64,000 bases of DNA from Paludibacteraceae bacterium (GCA_017471175.1 JAFUVS010000017.1:1-64000); one strand, 5' to 3'; positions 37,873 to 47,325 are shown, counted from the stretch's first letter. Numbers and translations: made by a program. Notes: a model not told the origin generated them from the letters alone.

Positions 37873-40110
37873 TTATGCTTTCGTTTGATGTTTCGTTTGA
37901 AGGTAATCGCGAATGGCTGCTGCGGCTTTTCTGCCGTCTGACATAGCGAGGATGACCGTAGCACCTCCACGTACTATATCGCCGCCTGCAAAGAGGGTAG
38001 GGATGGAGGATTGCAACGTTTCTTCCGCCACTTCTATTGTTCCTTTCTTACTGATGTTCAGACCTTCTACCGATTGAGGAATAATCGGATTGGGAGATAC
38101 ACCTACCGCCACGATAACCAAGTCCGCTTCTATGGTTACGGTCTGTCCCTCCACAGGAACAGGACTTCGTCTGCCCGATTCGTCCGGCTCGCCGAGGGTC
38201 ATCACTTGCAAAACAGCCTCCTTGACTCGTCCTTGCTCGTCAGCGTGATAGGCTATGGGATTATGGAGCGTGAGGAACTCAATGCCTTCCTCTTTGGCGT
38301 GCCGTACCTCTTCGATACGGGCGGGCATCTCCTCTTCGCTGCGCCGATAGATAATCGTAGCGCGTTCTGCACCCAACCGTTTGGCAGTGCGCACAGCGTC
38401 CATCGCCGTATTGCCGCCGCCTATTACGGCTACTTTTTTGCCGTATAGCAAGGGTGTGTCGCTCTCTTCAGATGAAGCATCCATCAAATTGACGCGCGTC
38501 AGGTATTCGTTGCACGACAGCACGCCGTTCAAGTTCTCGCCCTCTATGCCCATAAAACGCGGCAGACCGGCTCCCGAACCTACAAAGACGGCTTCGTACC
38601 CCATCTCGTAGAGGTCGTCTATGGTGAGCGTCTTGCCGATGATGGTGTCCGCCTCAAACCATACCCCTTGGTGCTGCAAAGCCGCTATCTCTTTGTCCAC
38701 GATGCGGTTGGGAAGACGAAACTCGGGGATTCCGTATTTGAGTACGCCGCCTATTTCGTGTAATGCTTCGAAGACGGTTACGTCATATCCCCACTTGGCA
38801 AGGTCGCCTGCGCAACTTAATCCGGCAGGTCCGCTGCCTACTACTGCCACTTTAATGCCTTGTTTCTGTTCGGTAACCACCTGTGTGTCCGTGGCGTGGT
38901 CGGCAGCAAAACGCTCCAAGTAACCGATGGCGACTGCTTCGTGTCCCATCTTACGGTGGATGCAATGTGCTTCACACTGTTTCTCTTGCGGGCAGACGCG
39001 CCCGCAAACAGCAGGCAGTGAACTCGACTCGCGAATGACCGCAGCTGCTTTGTTAATCTCGCCTTGCTCAATATATTTGATGAATCGGGGTATTTCGATA
39101 TGTACAGGACAGCCTTCTACGCAGGTCGGATTCTTACAGTTGAGGCATCGGTGCGCCTCGGTCAGAGCCTGCTCGTAACGAAGTCCCTGATTGACTTCCT
39201 CGTGCAGCGAGCGGATACGTACCTCGGCGGGCAACTCCGGCATCTTCACTCTCGGAATAGCTGCGCGCTCTTTTGCCGTCAGCGGCTGTTGTTGCTGCTT
39301 GTATTGTTCGTAGGCAATGGCTTCTTCCGGCTTGTAGGAACGCAAACGGCTAAGCAGTTCATCAAAATCGACTTGATGGGCATCAAACTCCGGTCCGTCC
39401 ACGCAGACGAAACGCGTTTTCCCGCCTACCGTCACGCGGCAGGCACCGCACATCCCCGTGCCGTCCACCATAATCGTGTTCAGACTCGCTTCAGTAGGGA
39501 TGTGGTATTTGGCGGTGGTCAGTGCCACGAATTTCATCATTATGGCAGGACCGATGGTAACGCACTTATCGACCTTCTCGCGTTGAGCCACCTGCTCCAC
39601 GCCGACGGTTACCACACCTTTCTGCCCCATCGATCCGTCGTCGGTCATTACGATAACCTCGTCCGAACATTGTTCCAATTCGTCTTTAAGGATGATGAGT
39701 TCTGCCGTGCGGGCTGCTAACACCGTTATGACGCGGTTGCCCGCCCGCTTAAGAGCCTGCGCGATAGGCAGCATCGGGGCTGCACCCACGCCGCCGCAAG
39801 CGCACACCACCGTGCCGAAATGACGGATGTCGGTGGCTTTGCCCAACGGACCTACTACATCGTGGAGGTATTCACCCGCCTCTTTTTGGCAGAGTTTGGC
39901 ACTGCTGACCCCCACGTTCTGAACGACAAGCGTGATAGTTCCTTTGTCGGTATCGGCATCGGATATGGTAAGCGGCATACGCTCGGAGCGGTCGTCCACA
40001 CGGACGATGACAAAATGTCCTGCTCTGCGCGAGCGCGCAATTCGCGGGGCTTCCACTTCAATCTGCGCCACCTGCGGAGAGAAAAATCGTTTCCGAATAA
40101 TCTTATACAT
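37873..40110 (-). CDS. Fused NfnA/NfnB-type oxidoreductase (DHOD-B-like NAD-binding subunit + GltD-like subunit)
   Basis: 745 residues. The N-terminal half (1-about 265) is a ferredoxin-NAD reductase of the dihydroorotate-dehydrogenase electron-transfer type, with a FAD-binding barrel, CGGVGAAPMLPIAQ, and a [2Fe-2S] site in DGTGMCGACRV and FVCVDGPEFD. The second half is GltD-like: Fe-S cysteines in CLNCKNPTCVEGCPVHI and CGRVCPQEKQCEAHC, then two dinucleotide folds (VVGSGPAGLSC, VIGGGNTAMDA). The two are separate subunits in NfnAB of other phyla but fused in many Bacteroidales. It probably exchanges electrons between NADPH and NADH/ferredoxin; true glutamate synthase activity is unlikely without a large subunit nearby. 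Confidence 0.88.
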   Translation of the reverse strand: MYKIIRKRFFSPQVAQIEVEAPRIARSRRAGHFVIVRVDDRSERMPLTISDADTDKGTITLVVQNVGVSSAKLCQKEAGEYLHDVVGPLGKATDIRHFGTVVCACGGVGAAPMLPIAQALKRAGNRVITVLAARTAELIILKDELEQCSDEVIVMTDDGSMGQKGVVTVGVEQVAQREKVDKCVTIGPAIMMKFVALTTAKYHIPTEASLNTIMVDGTGMCGACRVTVGGKTRFVCVDGPEFDAHQVDFDELLSRLRSYKPEEAIAYEQYKQQQQPLTAKERAAIPRVKMPELPAEVRIRSLHEEVNQGLRYEQALTEAHRCLNCKNPTCVEGCPVHIEIPRFIKYIEQGEINKAAAVIRESSSLPAVCGRVCPQEKQCEAHCIHRKMGHEAVAIGYLERFAADHATDTQVVTEQKQGIKVAVVGSGPAGLSCAGDLAKWGYDVTVFEALHEIGGVLKYGIPEFRLPNRIVDKEIAALQHQGVWFEADTIIGKTLTIDDLYEMGYEAVFVGSGAGLPRFMGIEGENLNGVLSCNEYLTRVNLMDASSEESDTPLLYGKKVAVIGGGNTAMDAVRTAKRLGAERATIIYRRSEEEMPARIEEVRHAKEEGIEFLTLHNPIAYHADEQGRVKEAVLQVMTLGEPDESGRRSPVPVEGQTVTIEADLVIVAVGVSPNPIIPQSVEGLNISKKGTIEVAEETLQSSIPTLFAGGDIVRGGATVILAMSDGRKAAAAIRDYLQTKHQTKA

Positions 40111-40146
40111 AACGTATCGGATTAGGAGTCCTGCGCAAAACGGCTA

Positions 40147-41028
40147 TCAGAAATACTTGACCGTTTCGCCCTGAATAGAGGTAAGCAGGTTGTTAGCAAG
40201 ACGGCTGGCACCGAAGCGGAAACTTCGGTTGTTGAGCCAGTCCTGCCCCAATATCTCTTTGACAATGGTGTAGTGAGCCACAGCTTCGTCTGTCGTGCTT
40301 ACGCCGCCGGCAGGTTTGAAGCATACTTTCTGACCTGTTTTTTCTTTCCATTCGCGTATGGCAAGGCACATAACGTAACTTGCTTCCGGCGTGGCGTTGA
40401 CGGTTATCTTGCCCGTAGAGGTCTTAATGAAGTCTGCTCCTGATGCCATAGCCAAGATGGCGGCACGGTAGATATTCTGAGCTGACTGCAACGCACCCGT
40501 CTCTAAAATGACTTTCAAGTGGGCATTGCCGATGGCGGCTTTGATTTCGCTTATTTCGTCTGCCACTTCTTCGTAGCGTTGTTCGAGGAACTTACCAACC
40601 GGCAAAACGATGTCTATTTCCGTAGCTCCCTCTTTGACTGCCAATGCGGCTTCGGCTATCTTAACCTCAAGGAACGTCTGCGAAGCGGGAAAACCGCCTG
40701 CCACGGCGGCTATACCTATGTTAGCGGCTGTCAGCGTTTCTTTTACCGTCTCTACCATTGCCGGATAGACACATATAGCCGCCACGTTTTTCAGGTTGGG
40801 GAAATGTTGCGGGAACTCATTCACGCATGTTGCCATACGGCTTACTTTTTCCTTTGTGTCGTCCACGTTGAGCGTCGTGAGGTCTATCTGACTCAAACAC
40901 TGTGCCCATACTTGTGGGTGGTTGTTTTCTGCTTGGTGTGCTTGCAGCAATTCGGCTGTGGCTTGCTTAACTTGTTCATCGCTCATCGAAAAAGGATAAG
41001 CTGCAAACAGTTCTTCAAATTTATTCAT
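40147..41028 (-). CDS. deoC: Deoxyribose-phosphate aldolase
   Basis: 293 residues, class I aldolase splitting 2-deoxyribose-5-phosphate into glyceraldehyde-3-phosphate and acetaldehyde in nucleoside breakdown. The Schiff-base lysine is K202 in FIKTSTGK. Asp139 in EIDIVLPVGKFL and a second lysine in CFKPAGGVST complete the site. It is slightly longer at the N-terminus than the E. coli enzyme, as in other Bacteroidetes. It lies between psd (12 bases) and the NfnAB-like gene (36 bases), on the same strand. Confidence 0.93.
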   Translation of the reverse strand: MNKFEELFAAYPFSMSDEQVKQATAELLQAHQAENNHPQVWAQCLSQIDLTTLNVDDTKEKVSRMATCVNEFPQHFPNLKNVAAICVYPAMVETVKETLTAANIGIAAVAGGFPASQTFLEVKIAEAALAVKEGATEIDIVLPVGKFLEQRYEEVADEISEIKAAIGNAHLKVILETGALQSAQNIYRAAILAMASGADFIKTSTGKITVNATPEASYVMCLAIREWKEKTGQKVCFKPAGGVSTTDEAVAHYTIVKEILGQDWLNNRSFRFGASRLANNLLTSIQGETVKYF

Positions 41029-41040
41029 ATCTTTGTTTGA

Positions 41041-41733
41041 TTACTCATTTGTTATCGATTGTTCTTTCTTATCAGAGAGTCTGCCCATAATGGTTTCGTT
41101 GCCGTGAACGAGGTCGCCCACCTCCACGTCCATCTCCGTGTTCAGCGGCAGGTACATATCTACGCGCGACCCTAACTTGATGAAGCCCATGTGTTGGTTA
41201 CGTTTGACTTCCATTCCGGGTTTGGCATAAGTTACGATGCGCCGTGCCATTGCGCCTGCCACTTGGCGGACGGCTATTTGCGTACCATTGGCGTGCTGCA
41301 AGACCACTAAGCTGCGCTCGTTCTCCGTGGACGATTTAGGCAGCCAAGCCCCTTTATGGCGGCCTTTCTGATGGCTGCTGACTAACACTTTGCCCTCTAT
41401 CGGATACCAGTTGGCGTGGACGTTGAAGGGCGACATAAAGATACTTACTTGCAGGCGCTCTTCGTGAAAATACTCGGTTTCCATTACCGGTTCAATGACT
41501 ACCACGTGCCCATCGGCAGGGGCAATCAGGTAGTTCGGGTCATCCACTTCGATGACCCGCATCGGATTGCGGAAAAAATACGTGATGAATACGATAATAA
41601 GTACGGACAGAAGCAGGGTTATAGCAAACAGCCAATGTGCCGTGTAGCAGAATGTTACGGCATTGATAGCGATTAGAATAAGATACGTGATAAGGAGCAT
41701 TCGCCTTCCTTCGCGGTGGATATGCGTTTTCAT
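41041..41733 (-). CDS. psd: Phosphatidylserine decarboxylase proenzyme (PSD-A type)
   Basis: 230 residues. Makes phosphatidylethanolamine from phosphatidylserine at the inner membrane. The start MKTHIHREGRRM at 41733 is chosen because it overlaps the upstream stop (ATGA) and fits the family; a longer frame to 41910 lies inside the neighbouring gene. Two hydrophobic segments (about 13-53) anchor it. Autocleavage to the pyruvoyl form is expected at Gly188-Ser189 in FIKLGSRVD. SPFNVHANWYP and the ANG...RQVAG segment are typical of the short bacterial form. No phosphatidylserine synthase gene (pssA) is in the window. Confidence 0.93.
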   Translation of the reverse strand: MKTHIHREGRRMLLITYLILIAINAVTFCYTAHWLFAITLLLSVLIIVFITYFFRNPMRVIEVDDPNYLIAPADGHVVVIEPVMETEYFHEERLQVSIFMSPFNVHANWYPIEGKVLVSSHQKGRHKGAWLPKSSTENERSLVVLQHANGTQIAVRQVAGAMARRIVTYAKPGMEVKRNQHMGFIKLGSRVDMYLPLNTEMDVEVGDLVHGNETIMGRLSDKKEQSITNE

Positions 41734-42167
41734 ACCGCGTCTCCTTTCTCCCATTCTTCGTATGGGAACTGCGCTAACATATCCGCTGCCTGATTCAGAC
41801 CGTCTTGCAGTTTCTTCTCCACCATCATACGGAACATAAAAGGAATCTCGGCATCCAACGTTACCTTGATGCGTGTGTCTTGCGGTGCAACTTGTTTCAT
41901 CTGAATCCACATCGTAACGGCTATCGGACTATTCTCTACGCCGTATTTGACTACTTTCTCTTCTTCCTTGTCCGCAATGAAAACGCCGATTTTCTGTCCT
42001 AATCCGTTCACCTTGATGCGAACGTAATCTTCTTCTATTTCCAACTCTTGTATCTTGTCTTGCGGAATCATATTGCGCACCCGCTCAAAACTCTTCAGGT
42101 TGCTCAATACGTGGTAAATGCTTTTCGCGCTGCAAGCTGATTGCGTGATGTGGCTCTCGTATTTCAT
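41730..42167 (-). CDS. SRPBCC/START-like domain protein
   Basis: 145 residues of the SRPBCC (polyketide cyclase/START) fold: N-terminal strand SHITQSACSAKSIYHVLSNL, central strands (VRIKVNGLGQKIGVFIADKEE, VTMWIQMKQVA) and a long C-terminal helix (MMVEKKLQDGLNQAADMLAQF). The fold makes a hydrophobic pocket; the ligand is unknown. As the first gene of the operon, overlapping psd by four bases, a lipid-related role is possible but unproven. Confidence 0.75.
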   Translation of the reverse strand: MKYESHITQSACSAKSIYHVLSNLKSFERVRNMIPQDKIQELEIEEDYVRIKVNGLGQKIGVFIADKEEEKVVKYGVENSPIAVTMWIQMKQVAPQDTRIKVTLDAEIPFMFRMMVEKKLQDGLNQAADMLAQFPYEEWEKGDAV

Positions 42168-42192
42168 ACTGCAATTCTTTTTCAGAAAGTCG

Positions 42193-42223
42193 CAAAAGTA
42201 CTATCAAATAGGCAGTTTACAAA
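42193..42223 (-). promoter_or_regulatory. Promoter of SRPBCC-psd-deoC operon
   Basis: On the minus strand: TTTG, 19 bases, TACTTTTG, 26 bases upstream of the ATG at 42167. Confidence 0.75.
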
Positions 42224-42228
42224 ATTTT

Positions 42229-43269
42229 TTACCATTTTTTCTCGTAGTACGTGTTTGTTCGCGGCGAAAGAAACCATTTCAAGGGGACGCGAGCCAAATA
42301 GATGGAGGCTTTCGGAGTGGCGTGCCGCGAGTAGTATGTGACCCATAACTCGTTACCAACCACTAACATACCCGGGTAACTATTGTCGTCTCCGCCGGAA
42401 GGTAACAGACATACTTCCTCAAACTTGCCGTCCGGCTTTCCTTTTAGCAGCATCATTTTTTCTGAGCCGTATAGCGAACGCGTCCCAACTGCCAACGTGG
42501 TGTCATTCAGTACGAGGTAATCCGGTCCGCCTAAAATCAGGTTCGTTTCTGTCCATTCCCACTCGGTGTAAGGCGGACGGCTCACACCCCACATTCCGTG
42601 TTTGTTGCCCTGCTCAGTGCGTACCAGCATGGTCATTGTCCCGTCCGATAGAAAACGAATGGTGGTCTCGTTCGGGAAACGGTCTAATCCGAGTTCTGTA
42701 ATCAGTTCATAGTGAATGCCATCCGTCGTTTTCACCAAAGCGAACTGGTTGCCATAGACTACGCCGTAGCCCGCTCCGTTATGCCACGTCAGTCGCCACA
42801 GCCACTCATTGGTCGGATCGGCAAGTTGCGGGTCGAGCACGAGAGACTGCACCTCGCTGTAGGCATTGCCGTCTTCCGTGAAACATACCTTGGGAACGAG
42901 ATGGCGCTTGGCTTGCTCGTCCACGTATGCGCCGCCGAAAAGCAGCATCATACGTCCGTCAGGCATCAGGTGCAGTTTGGGGTCGCGTAAGTCCACGCCG
43001 TCTTCTTTCAGTTCGATAACCGAGTGCCATTTCTTACCGTTCTTGGAAGCAATCACACGGATACGCCCTGCTGTGGCTATATCTTTCGGATTGAAATGGT
43101 GGGCGGTTGCTTCGCGGAACGTGCAGTAATACACACCTTTATACTGAACGAGCGAGGTGAAGGCGCAGTAGTCGCCCTCCCATATTCGCTCTACGTCAAT
43201 ACAGAATTTCTCTGCCCGTATGGCTGTCAAGGCAAGCAAACATAGCAGTAAAAAGCCGATTCGTTTCAT
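42229..43269 (-). CDS. Secreted sialidase-superfamily beta-propeller protein
   Basis: 346 residues. The start at 43269 (MKRIGFLLLCLLALTAIRA) gives a clean signal peptide and overlaps the recJ stop (ATGA); a longer frame to 43353 lies inside recJ. The mature part shows propeller repeats of the sialidase superfamily: CTFREATAHH with an Arg-Glu pair, an Asp-box-like ASKNGKKWHSV, RDPKLHLMPDGRMMLLFGG, RFLSDGTMTMLVRTEQG, and DDNSYPGMLVVGNELWVTYYS. Relatives in Bacteroidales are annotated as exo-alpha-sialidases, but a complete arginine triad is not evident, so true sialidase activity is uncertain. Its placement behind recJ is functionally unexplained. Confidence 0.75.
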   Translation of the reverse strand: MKRIGFLLLCLLALTAIRAEKFCIDVERIWEGDYCAFTSLVQYKGVYYCTFREATAHHFNPKDIATAGRIRVIASKNGKKWHSVIELKEDGVDLRDPKLHLMPDGRMMLLFGGAYVDEQAKRHLVPKVCFTEDGNAYSEVQSLVLDPQLADPTNEWLWRLTWHNGAGYGVVYGNQFALVKTTDGIHYELITELGLDRFPNETTIRFLSDGTMTMLVRTEQGNKHGMWGVSRPPYTEWEWTETNLILGGPDYLVLNDTTLAVGTRSLYGSEKMMLLKGKPDGKFEEVCLLPSGGDDNSYPGMLVVGNELWVTYYSRHATPKASIYLARVPLKWFLSPRTNTYYEKKW

Positions 43270-44990
43270 AGGAGGTTGGATTTTTTGATATCGTGTGCAC
43301 GCATTTGGAGTGTGGTATAATGGTTGAACGTGTTTTCTTCCGGCGAGTAGCATACATCTACGGGGACACCGTTTTGGATATCGGTAGCCATATCGCCCAT
43401 ATTGAAGGCTATACCTTGCATGGCTGCCTTTGTGTCGGTAAGGTCAAGATGGAGGTGTTCACCCTTTTTGCCGACCCGTTTGGTGCTACGGTTGTTGATA
43501 AGATGACGTGTAACGAACACGGGGCGTGGATTCTCCGGTCCGAAGGGTTCAAGGCAGCGGATGACTTTTATAAAATTCTCGGTAATGTCTTCGAATTGTA
43601 TTTCCTGCTCAATGTGGATGGTCGGTTGGAGTTGTGCGGGCAGGATGGTACGGCTCACGTAGTCTTCCATTCGGCGGCGAAATTCGTCTAATGCATCCAA
43701 TGGCATGGTTACGCCTGCTGCGAAAGCGTGTCCGCCAAAGTGGGTGAGTAGGTCGCTGCAGGAGTCTATGGCATTGTATATGTTGTAACCTGCCACGGAG
43801 CGCGCCGAGCCGGAGATCAGTCCGTTTTCCGATGCGGTGAGAACGATAGTGGGACGATAATAGGTTTCAATCAGGCGGCTGGCGGCTATACCCACTACGC
43901 CTTTGTTCCAATCGGGCGAATAAACGATGGTGGTATGTCGGCTCGGGTTGAGCGGATCGGAGGCGAGCATTTGGAGAGCCTCATCGGCAACTTTCTTTTG
44001 GAAGGTCTGTCGTTCCTTGTTGTAGGTGTCGATGGCTATGGCTTTATTGCGTGCATCCTCTTCGTTGTCGGCTATGAGTAGTGCCACGGCTTCTGCGCCG
44101 GAGCTAATGCGTCCGCCGGCGTTGATGCGCGGACCTATCTTGTACTGCAGATCAAGCATTGTAATGGGCTTTCCCGTCAGCCCTGCCACTTCAGTGAGTG
44201 CCTTGATGCCGAGCAGAGGGTGTGCGTTCATCTCTTTGAGACCGAAGTAGGTGAGTATGCGGTTCTCATCGGTAAGCGGCATAATATCCGATGCAATGGA
44301 CATAGCGAGCAGTTGGAGCACGGGTATGAGCGGGCTTTCGTCTTTTCCTTCGTTTCGAAGCCACGCTTGCATAAACTTATATCCGACTCCGCAACCGGAA
44401 AGTTCCTTATACGGGTAGTTGCAGTCAGTGCGATGGGGATTAAGGACGGCAACGGCATCGGGCAGGGTATCGCCCGGGGTATGGTGGTCGCAGATAATGA
44501 AGTCGATATGGTGTTTGTGGGCGTAGGCTATTTTGTCGATTTCTTTGATGCCGCAGTCGAGGGCTATGACAAGTGAGCATTGGTGTTCGGCAGCGTAGTC
44601 CACTCCCTTGAACGATATGCCGTAGCCTTCGGTATAACGGTCGGGGATGTAGTAATCAAGGTGTTGCACGTAGGGACGCAGGATACGATAGGTGAGAGCC
44701 ACGGCGGTGGTGCCGTCCACATCGTAGTCGCCGTAGATAAGGATGTGTTCCTGTTGTCGGACGGCGCGTGCGAGGCGTGAAACGGCTTTGTCCATATCGC
44801 GCATACGCATCGGGTCGTGCGTTTGGCTGAGTGACGGACGTATATAGGCGCGTGCTTCTTGCGCGGACGATATGCCGCGCTTAACTAATAGTTTAGCAGA
44901 TGGAAGGCTGATATTCAACTCCTCGGCGAGTCGTCGGCAGAGGGCGAGTTGCGGCTCATCGGGTTGCCATATATCCCAAATGGTGTTCAT
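43266..44990 (-). CDS. recJ: Single-stranded-DNA-specific exonuclease RecJ
   Basis: 574 residues from the ATG at 44990, which overlaps the nitrilase stop (ATGA); the open frame continues upstream to 45203 but only with low-complexity sequence from the neighbour. 5'-3' exonuclease in recombinational and mismatch repair. DHH-family motifs are ILIYGDYDVDGTTA, ALDCGIKE, ICDHHTPGD, and NPHRTDCNYPYKELSG. The DHHA1 domain has SGSARSVAGYN and FGGHAFAAG. A C-terminal OB-type region (FVTRHLINNRSTKRVGK, HLHLDL) closes the protein. Confidence 0.95.
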   Translation of the reverse strand: MNTIWDIWQPDEPQLALCRRLAEELNISLPSAKLLVKRGISSAQEARAYIRPSLSQTHDPMRMRDMDKAVSRLARAVRQQEHILIYGDYDVDGTTAVALTYRILRPYVQHLDYYIPDRYTEGYGISFKGVDYAAEHQCSLVIALDCGIKEIDKIAYAHKHHIDFIICDHHTPGDTLPDAVAVLNPHRTDCNYPYKELSGCGVGYKFMQAWLRNEGKDESPLIPVLQLLAMSIASDIMPLTDENRILTYFGLKEMNAHPLLGIKALTEVAGLTGKPITMLDLQYKIGPRINAGGRISSGAEAVALLIADNEEDARNKAIAIDTYNKERQTFQKKVADEALQMLASDPLNPSRHTTIVYSPDWNKGVVGIAASRLIETYYRPTIVLTASENGLISGSARSVAGYNIYNAIDSCSDLLTHFGGHAFAAGVTMPLDALDEFRRRMEDYVSRTILPAQLQPTIHIEQEIQFEDITENFIKVIRCLEPFGPENPRPVFVTRHLINNRSTKRVGKKGEHLHLDLTDTKAAMQGIAFNMGDMATDIQNGVPVDVCYSPEENTFNHYTTLQMRAHDIKKSNLL

Positions 44991-45802
44991 AAGATTTGGA
45001 AGCGGTCGGCATCTTTCCAGAGGGGGAGTGCCTGACGGAAATGGTGGAGTTGTTCGATATCGAAAGCGGCTATGCGTGTGCCTTGTTGGTTGTCGGGGAA
45101 GTGGACGATGGGTCGTAGGTGTGTATCGTAGGCGATGGAGTGTCCGTTGTAGTGCAGACCTAATCCATCGTCCCCGACGGGATTGGCCGCGCATACATAA
45201 CATTGGTTCTCAGTGGCTCTTGCGGCGATGAGTGCGTCCCAGTATGGGATGCGTATCTCGGGCCAGTTGGCTACCACGAGCAGCAGGTCGTAGGGGTTGT
45301 TCGCAGTGTTGCGTGCCCAGACAGGAAATCGCAGGTCGTAGCAGATGAGCAGGCGCATACGAACGCCTTTGTATTCAATGACGGTTCGTTCGTTGCCGGC
45401 TGTGAAGAATCGGTCTTCGTGGCTATGGGCATAGAGGTGGGCTTTGTCCACGAAGGTGGGTTGTGCGTTTGGTCGGAGGAAGAAGCCTCGGTTGTAGAGT
45501 GCTGTTTGTTCTTGTTCGGCGGCGTTGAGTCGGGTAGTGGTTATCTCTTGGCAGATAAAGGAGCCGCAGATGGCGGTGCCTGTTTCGTTGGCAGTGCGTT
45601 GGAGCGTTTGGATAGTCTGCCCGTCGGTGGTTTCTGCCAGTTCGGGTTGATTGGTGCAGAATCCTGTGGAGAACATTTCCGGCAGGAGTGCCACATCGGC
45701 TTTGCCTTTCAGACGTTTGATACGGCGGACTGCGGCTTTGAGGTTAGCTTCTTTATTAGCCCAGACGATGGGGTATTGGAGAATAGCTACATTGAACATC
45801 AT
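44987..45802 (-). CDS. Nitrilase-family amidase (omega-amidase/YafV-like)
   Basis: 271 residues, C-N hydrolase fold. The Glu-Lys-Cys triad is E42 (LLPEMF), K120 (VDKAHL) and C154 (LLICYDLRFP). GFCTNQPELAE and NRGFFLRP agree with the YafV/omega-amidase subgroup, which hydrolyses alpha-ketoglutaramate or alpha-ketosuccinamate, products of glutamine and asparagine transamination. It is the first gene of a three-gene operon with recJ and the sialidase-like gene, with four-base overlaps at both junctions. The start could be the first or second Met. Confidence 0.88.
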   Translation of the reverse strand: MMFNVAILQYPIVWANKEANLKAAVRRIKRLKGKADVALLPEMFSTGFCTNQPELAETTDGQTIQTLQRTANETGTAICGSFICQEITTTRLNAAEQEQTALYNRGFFLRPNAQPTFVDKAHLYAHSHEDRFFTAGNERTVIEYKGVRMRLLICYDLRFPVWARNTANNPYDLLLVVANWPEIRIPYWDALIAARATENQCYVCAANPVGDDGLGLHYNGHSIAYDTHLRPIVHFPDNQQGTRIAAFDIEQLHHFRQALPLWKDADRFQIL

Positions 45803-45835
45803 ATCATCTTACTTCATTTTGTCATCAAACGCCCG

Positions 45836-45866
45836 CAAAGGTACAGCATAGTCGGTAGTTGTGCAA
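45836..45866 (-). promoter_or_regulatory. Promoter of nitrilase-recJ operon
   Basis: On the minus strand: TTG, 20 bases, TACCTTTG. The ATG is at 45802. The core GCCCGCAAAGGTACAGC is the same as in the YafQ promoter repeat. Confidence 0.78.
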
Positions 45867-46000
45867 CTCTTTTGTGGTTTCTATTTAGAAACGCAATTTT
45901 TCATATCTGAACAAATAAGAATTCTTGTTATGGCATAGTTTTTGCAATCTATTTTAAGATGTACAAAAACAAATGTAAAAACTATAAAAAACACACAACT

Positions 46001-46462
46001 ATGACAAAAGAAGAAGCACTGAAAGAGTTGGCTATGTATGGGGCCGGCTGGTTTGGCAACAGTAAACAACATTTCGCATTCTCGGCTTACGACCGCCTGA
46101 ACGGCTGGAACAAGCTTGCTGACAAATGGAAAGAGGAAGCCGAAGAAGAATGGGACGAGGCAGAAGAGGTACTCAACCGTTTGGTAGAACTCGGCTGCAA
46201 GCCTGCTGATCTGCAAGAGGCAATGAAAACTATGGAATTCCCCTTCTACGATGACCCGAAACAGCAGATTGAGACCGACTACAACCCGCAGGCTGTAGAA
46301 GAATTGAGTCGTTTGCACGCTGCCTTCGCAGATGACGTTCCTACCCAGAAACTTATCGAGAAATGGATCGATGGCGAGGTAGAACACATGGCTTGGGAAA
46401 AGCAGTATATGAACTACATCGAGAAGTTAGGTTACGAGAATTTCCTTATCGAAATGATGTAA
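46001..46462 (+). CDS. Bacterioferritin-like ferritin-superfamily protein
   Basis: 153 residues from MTKEEAL at 46001 (an upstream in-frame ATG at 45959 adds only a lysine/asparagine-rich leader). It aligns in layout with bacterioferritin: helix B (EEAEEEWDEAEEVLNRLVELG) and helix D ending DGEVEHMAWEKQYMNYIEKL with an ExxH metal pair. The position of the haem Met and of the first ExxH His are replaced (W and E in EWDE), so haem binding is unlikely and the di-iron site would be altered. It probably has an iron or oxidative-stress role, supported by rubredoxin and HdeD-like neighbours downstream. It begins a plus-strand run, 18 bases before the SDR gene. Confidence 0.7.
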   Translation: MTKEEALKELAMYGAGWFGNSKQHFAFSAYDRLNGWNKLADKWKEEAEEEWDEAEEVLNRLVELGCKPADLQEAMKTMEFPFYDDPKQQIETDYNPQAVEELSRLHAAFADDVPTQKLIEKWIDGEVEHMAWEKQYMNYIEKLGYENFLIEMM

Positions 46463-46480
46463 TCGGATTTCTCCAAAATT

Positions 46481-47308
46481 ATGCAAGTCATTCTCATAAC
46501 GGGCGCAAGTAGCGGTATCGGCTTCGATACCGCTATAGCGTTAGCGCAGCAAGGTCATCGCGTTTATGCCGCCGCGCGCCGTATGGATAGAATGGAACCT
46601 CTACGCAGGTACGGAGTCCGCCTTATCCGTATGGACGTTACTAATGAAGCCTCCATGCAAGAGGGCGTTCTGCAGGTCTTGGATGCCGAACAACGCATAG
46701 ACGTGCTGATTAACAATGCCGGTTACGGTTATTTCGGTGCCGTTGAGAACGTGCCGATGGACGATGCCCGCCACCAGATGGAGGTTAATGTCTTCGGCTT
46801 GGCACGTCTCTGTCAGTTGGTACTGCCCGCTATGCGTCGGCAAAGAAGCGGACGTATCATCAACGTGGCTTCCGTAGCGGGCAAGACGGTGATGTACTAC
46901 GGCGGTTGGTATCACGTTTCCAAATACTCGGTAGAGGCGTTGAGCGATGCTCTGCGTATGGAGGTGAAACCCTTCGGAATAGACGTGGTACTGATTGAAC
47001 CCGGAGCTATTAAGACTGATTGGGGACTTATTGCCGCCGACCATTTGGCGCAAACTTCTTCCGGCACGCCTTACGAAGAAACCGGCATAATGATGGCTGA
47101 TAATCTGCGCGCCGTTTACGAGTCTGATTTACCTTCTTCTCCTTCTGTAGTGCGTAAGGCTATCTGTCTCGCTGTCAACGCTAAACACCCGCGTACACGC
47201 TATCGCATCGGACGTATGGCTGGTGCGATGGTCTTTTTTCACTGGCTGCTACCCACTCGCCTGTGGGACGCGATGATGCGTACGATGGGCAAACGTAAAT
47301 GGCTATAA
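46481..47308 (+). CDS. Short-chain dehydrogenase/reductase
   Basis: 275 residues of the classical SDR family. The NAD(P)-binding GASSGIG (about 8-14) is followed by basic AARRMDRM, which favours NADP. NNAGYG lies near residue 75. The catalytic residues are the Ser of NVASVAGK and the Tyr/Lys of [21 protein letters not shown] follows. The C-terminal extension resembles SDRs that act on lipids or steroids, but the substrate is not known. Confidence 0.9.
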   Translation: MQVILITGASSGIGFDTAIALAQQGHRVYAAARRMDRMEPLRRYGVRLIRMDVTNEASMQEGVLQVLDAEQRIDVLINNAGYGYFGAVENVPMDDARHQMEVNVFGLARLCQLVLPAMRRQRSGRIINVASVAGKTVMYYGGWYHVSKYSVEALSDALRMEVKPFGIDVVLIEPGAIKTDWGLIAADHLAQTSSGTPYEETGIMMADNLRAVYESDLPSSPSVVRKAICLAVNAKHPRTRYRIGRMAGAMVFFHWLLPTRLWDAMMRTMGKRKWL

Positions 47309-47325
47309 TTCAAATATATTTCGCT

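Noticed and set aside
37873-40110. Glutamate synthase small subunit
   Set aside because: The GltD-like half is fused to a DHOD-B-type electron-transfer half, and no large glutamate synthase subunit lies nearby, which favours an NfnAB-like role.
41734-41910. N-terminal extension of phosphatidylserine decarboxylase
   Set aside because: The extra residues are out-of-frame translation of the SRPBCC gene; the ATGA overlap at 41730-41733 gives the natural start.
42229-43269. Confident sialidase with a nan-type operon
   Set aside because: The arginine triad is not complete by eye and no sialic-acid catabolism genes are adjacent; only the superfamily is called.
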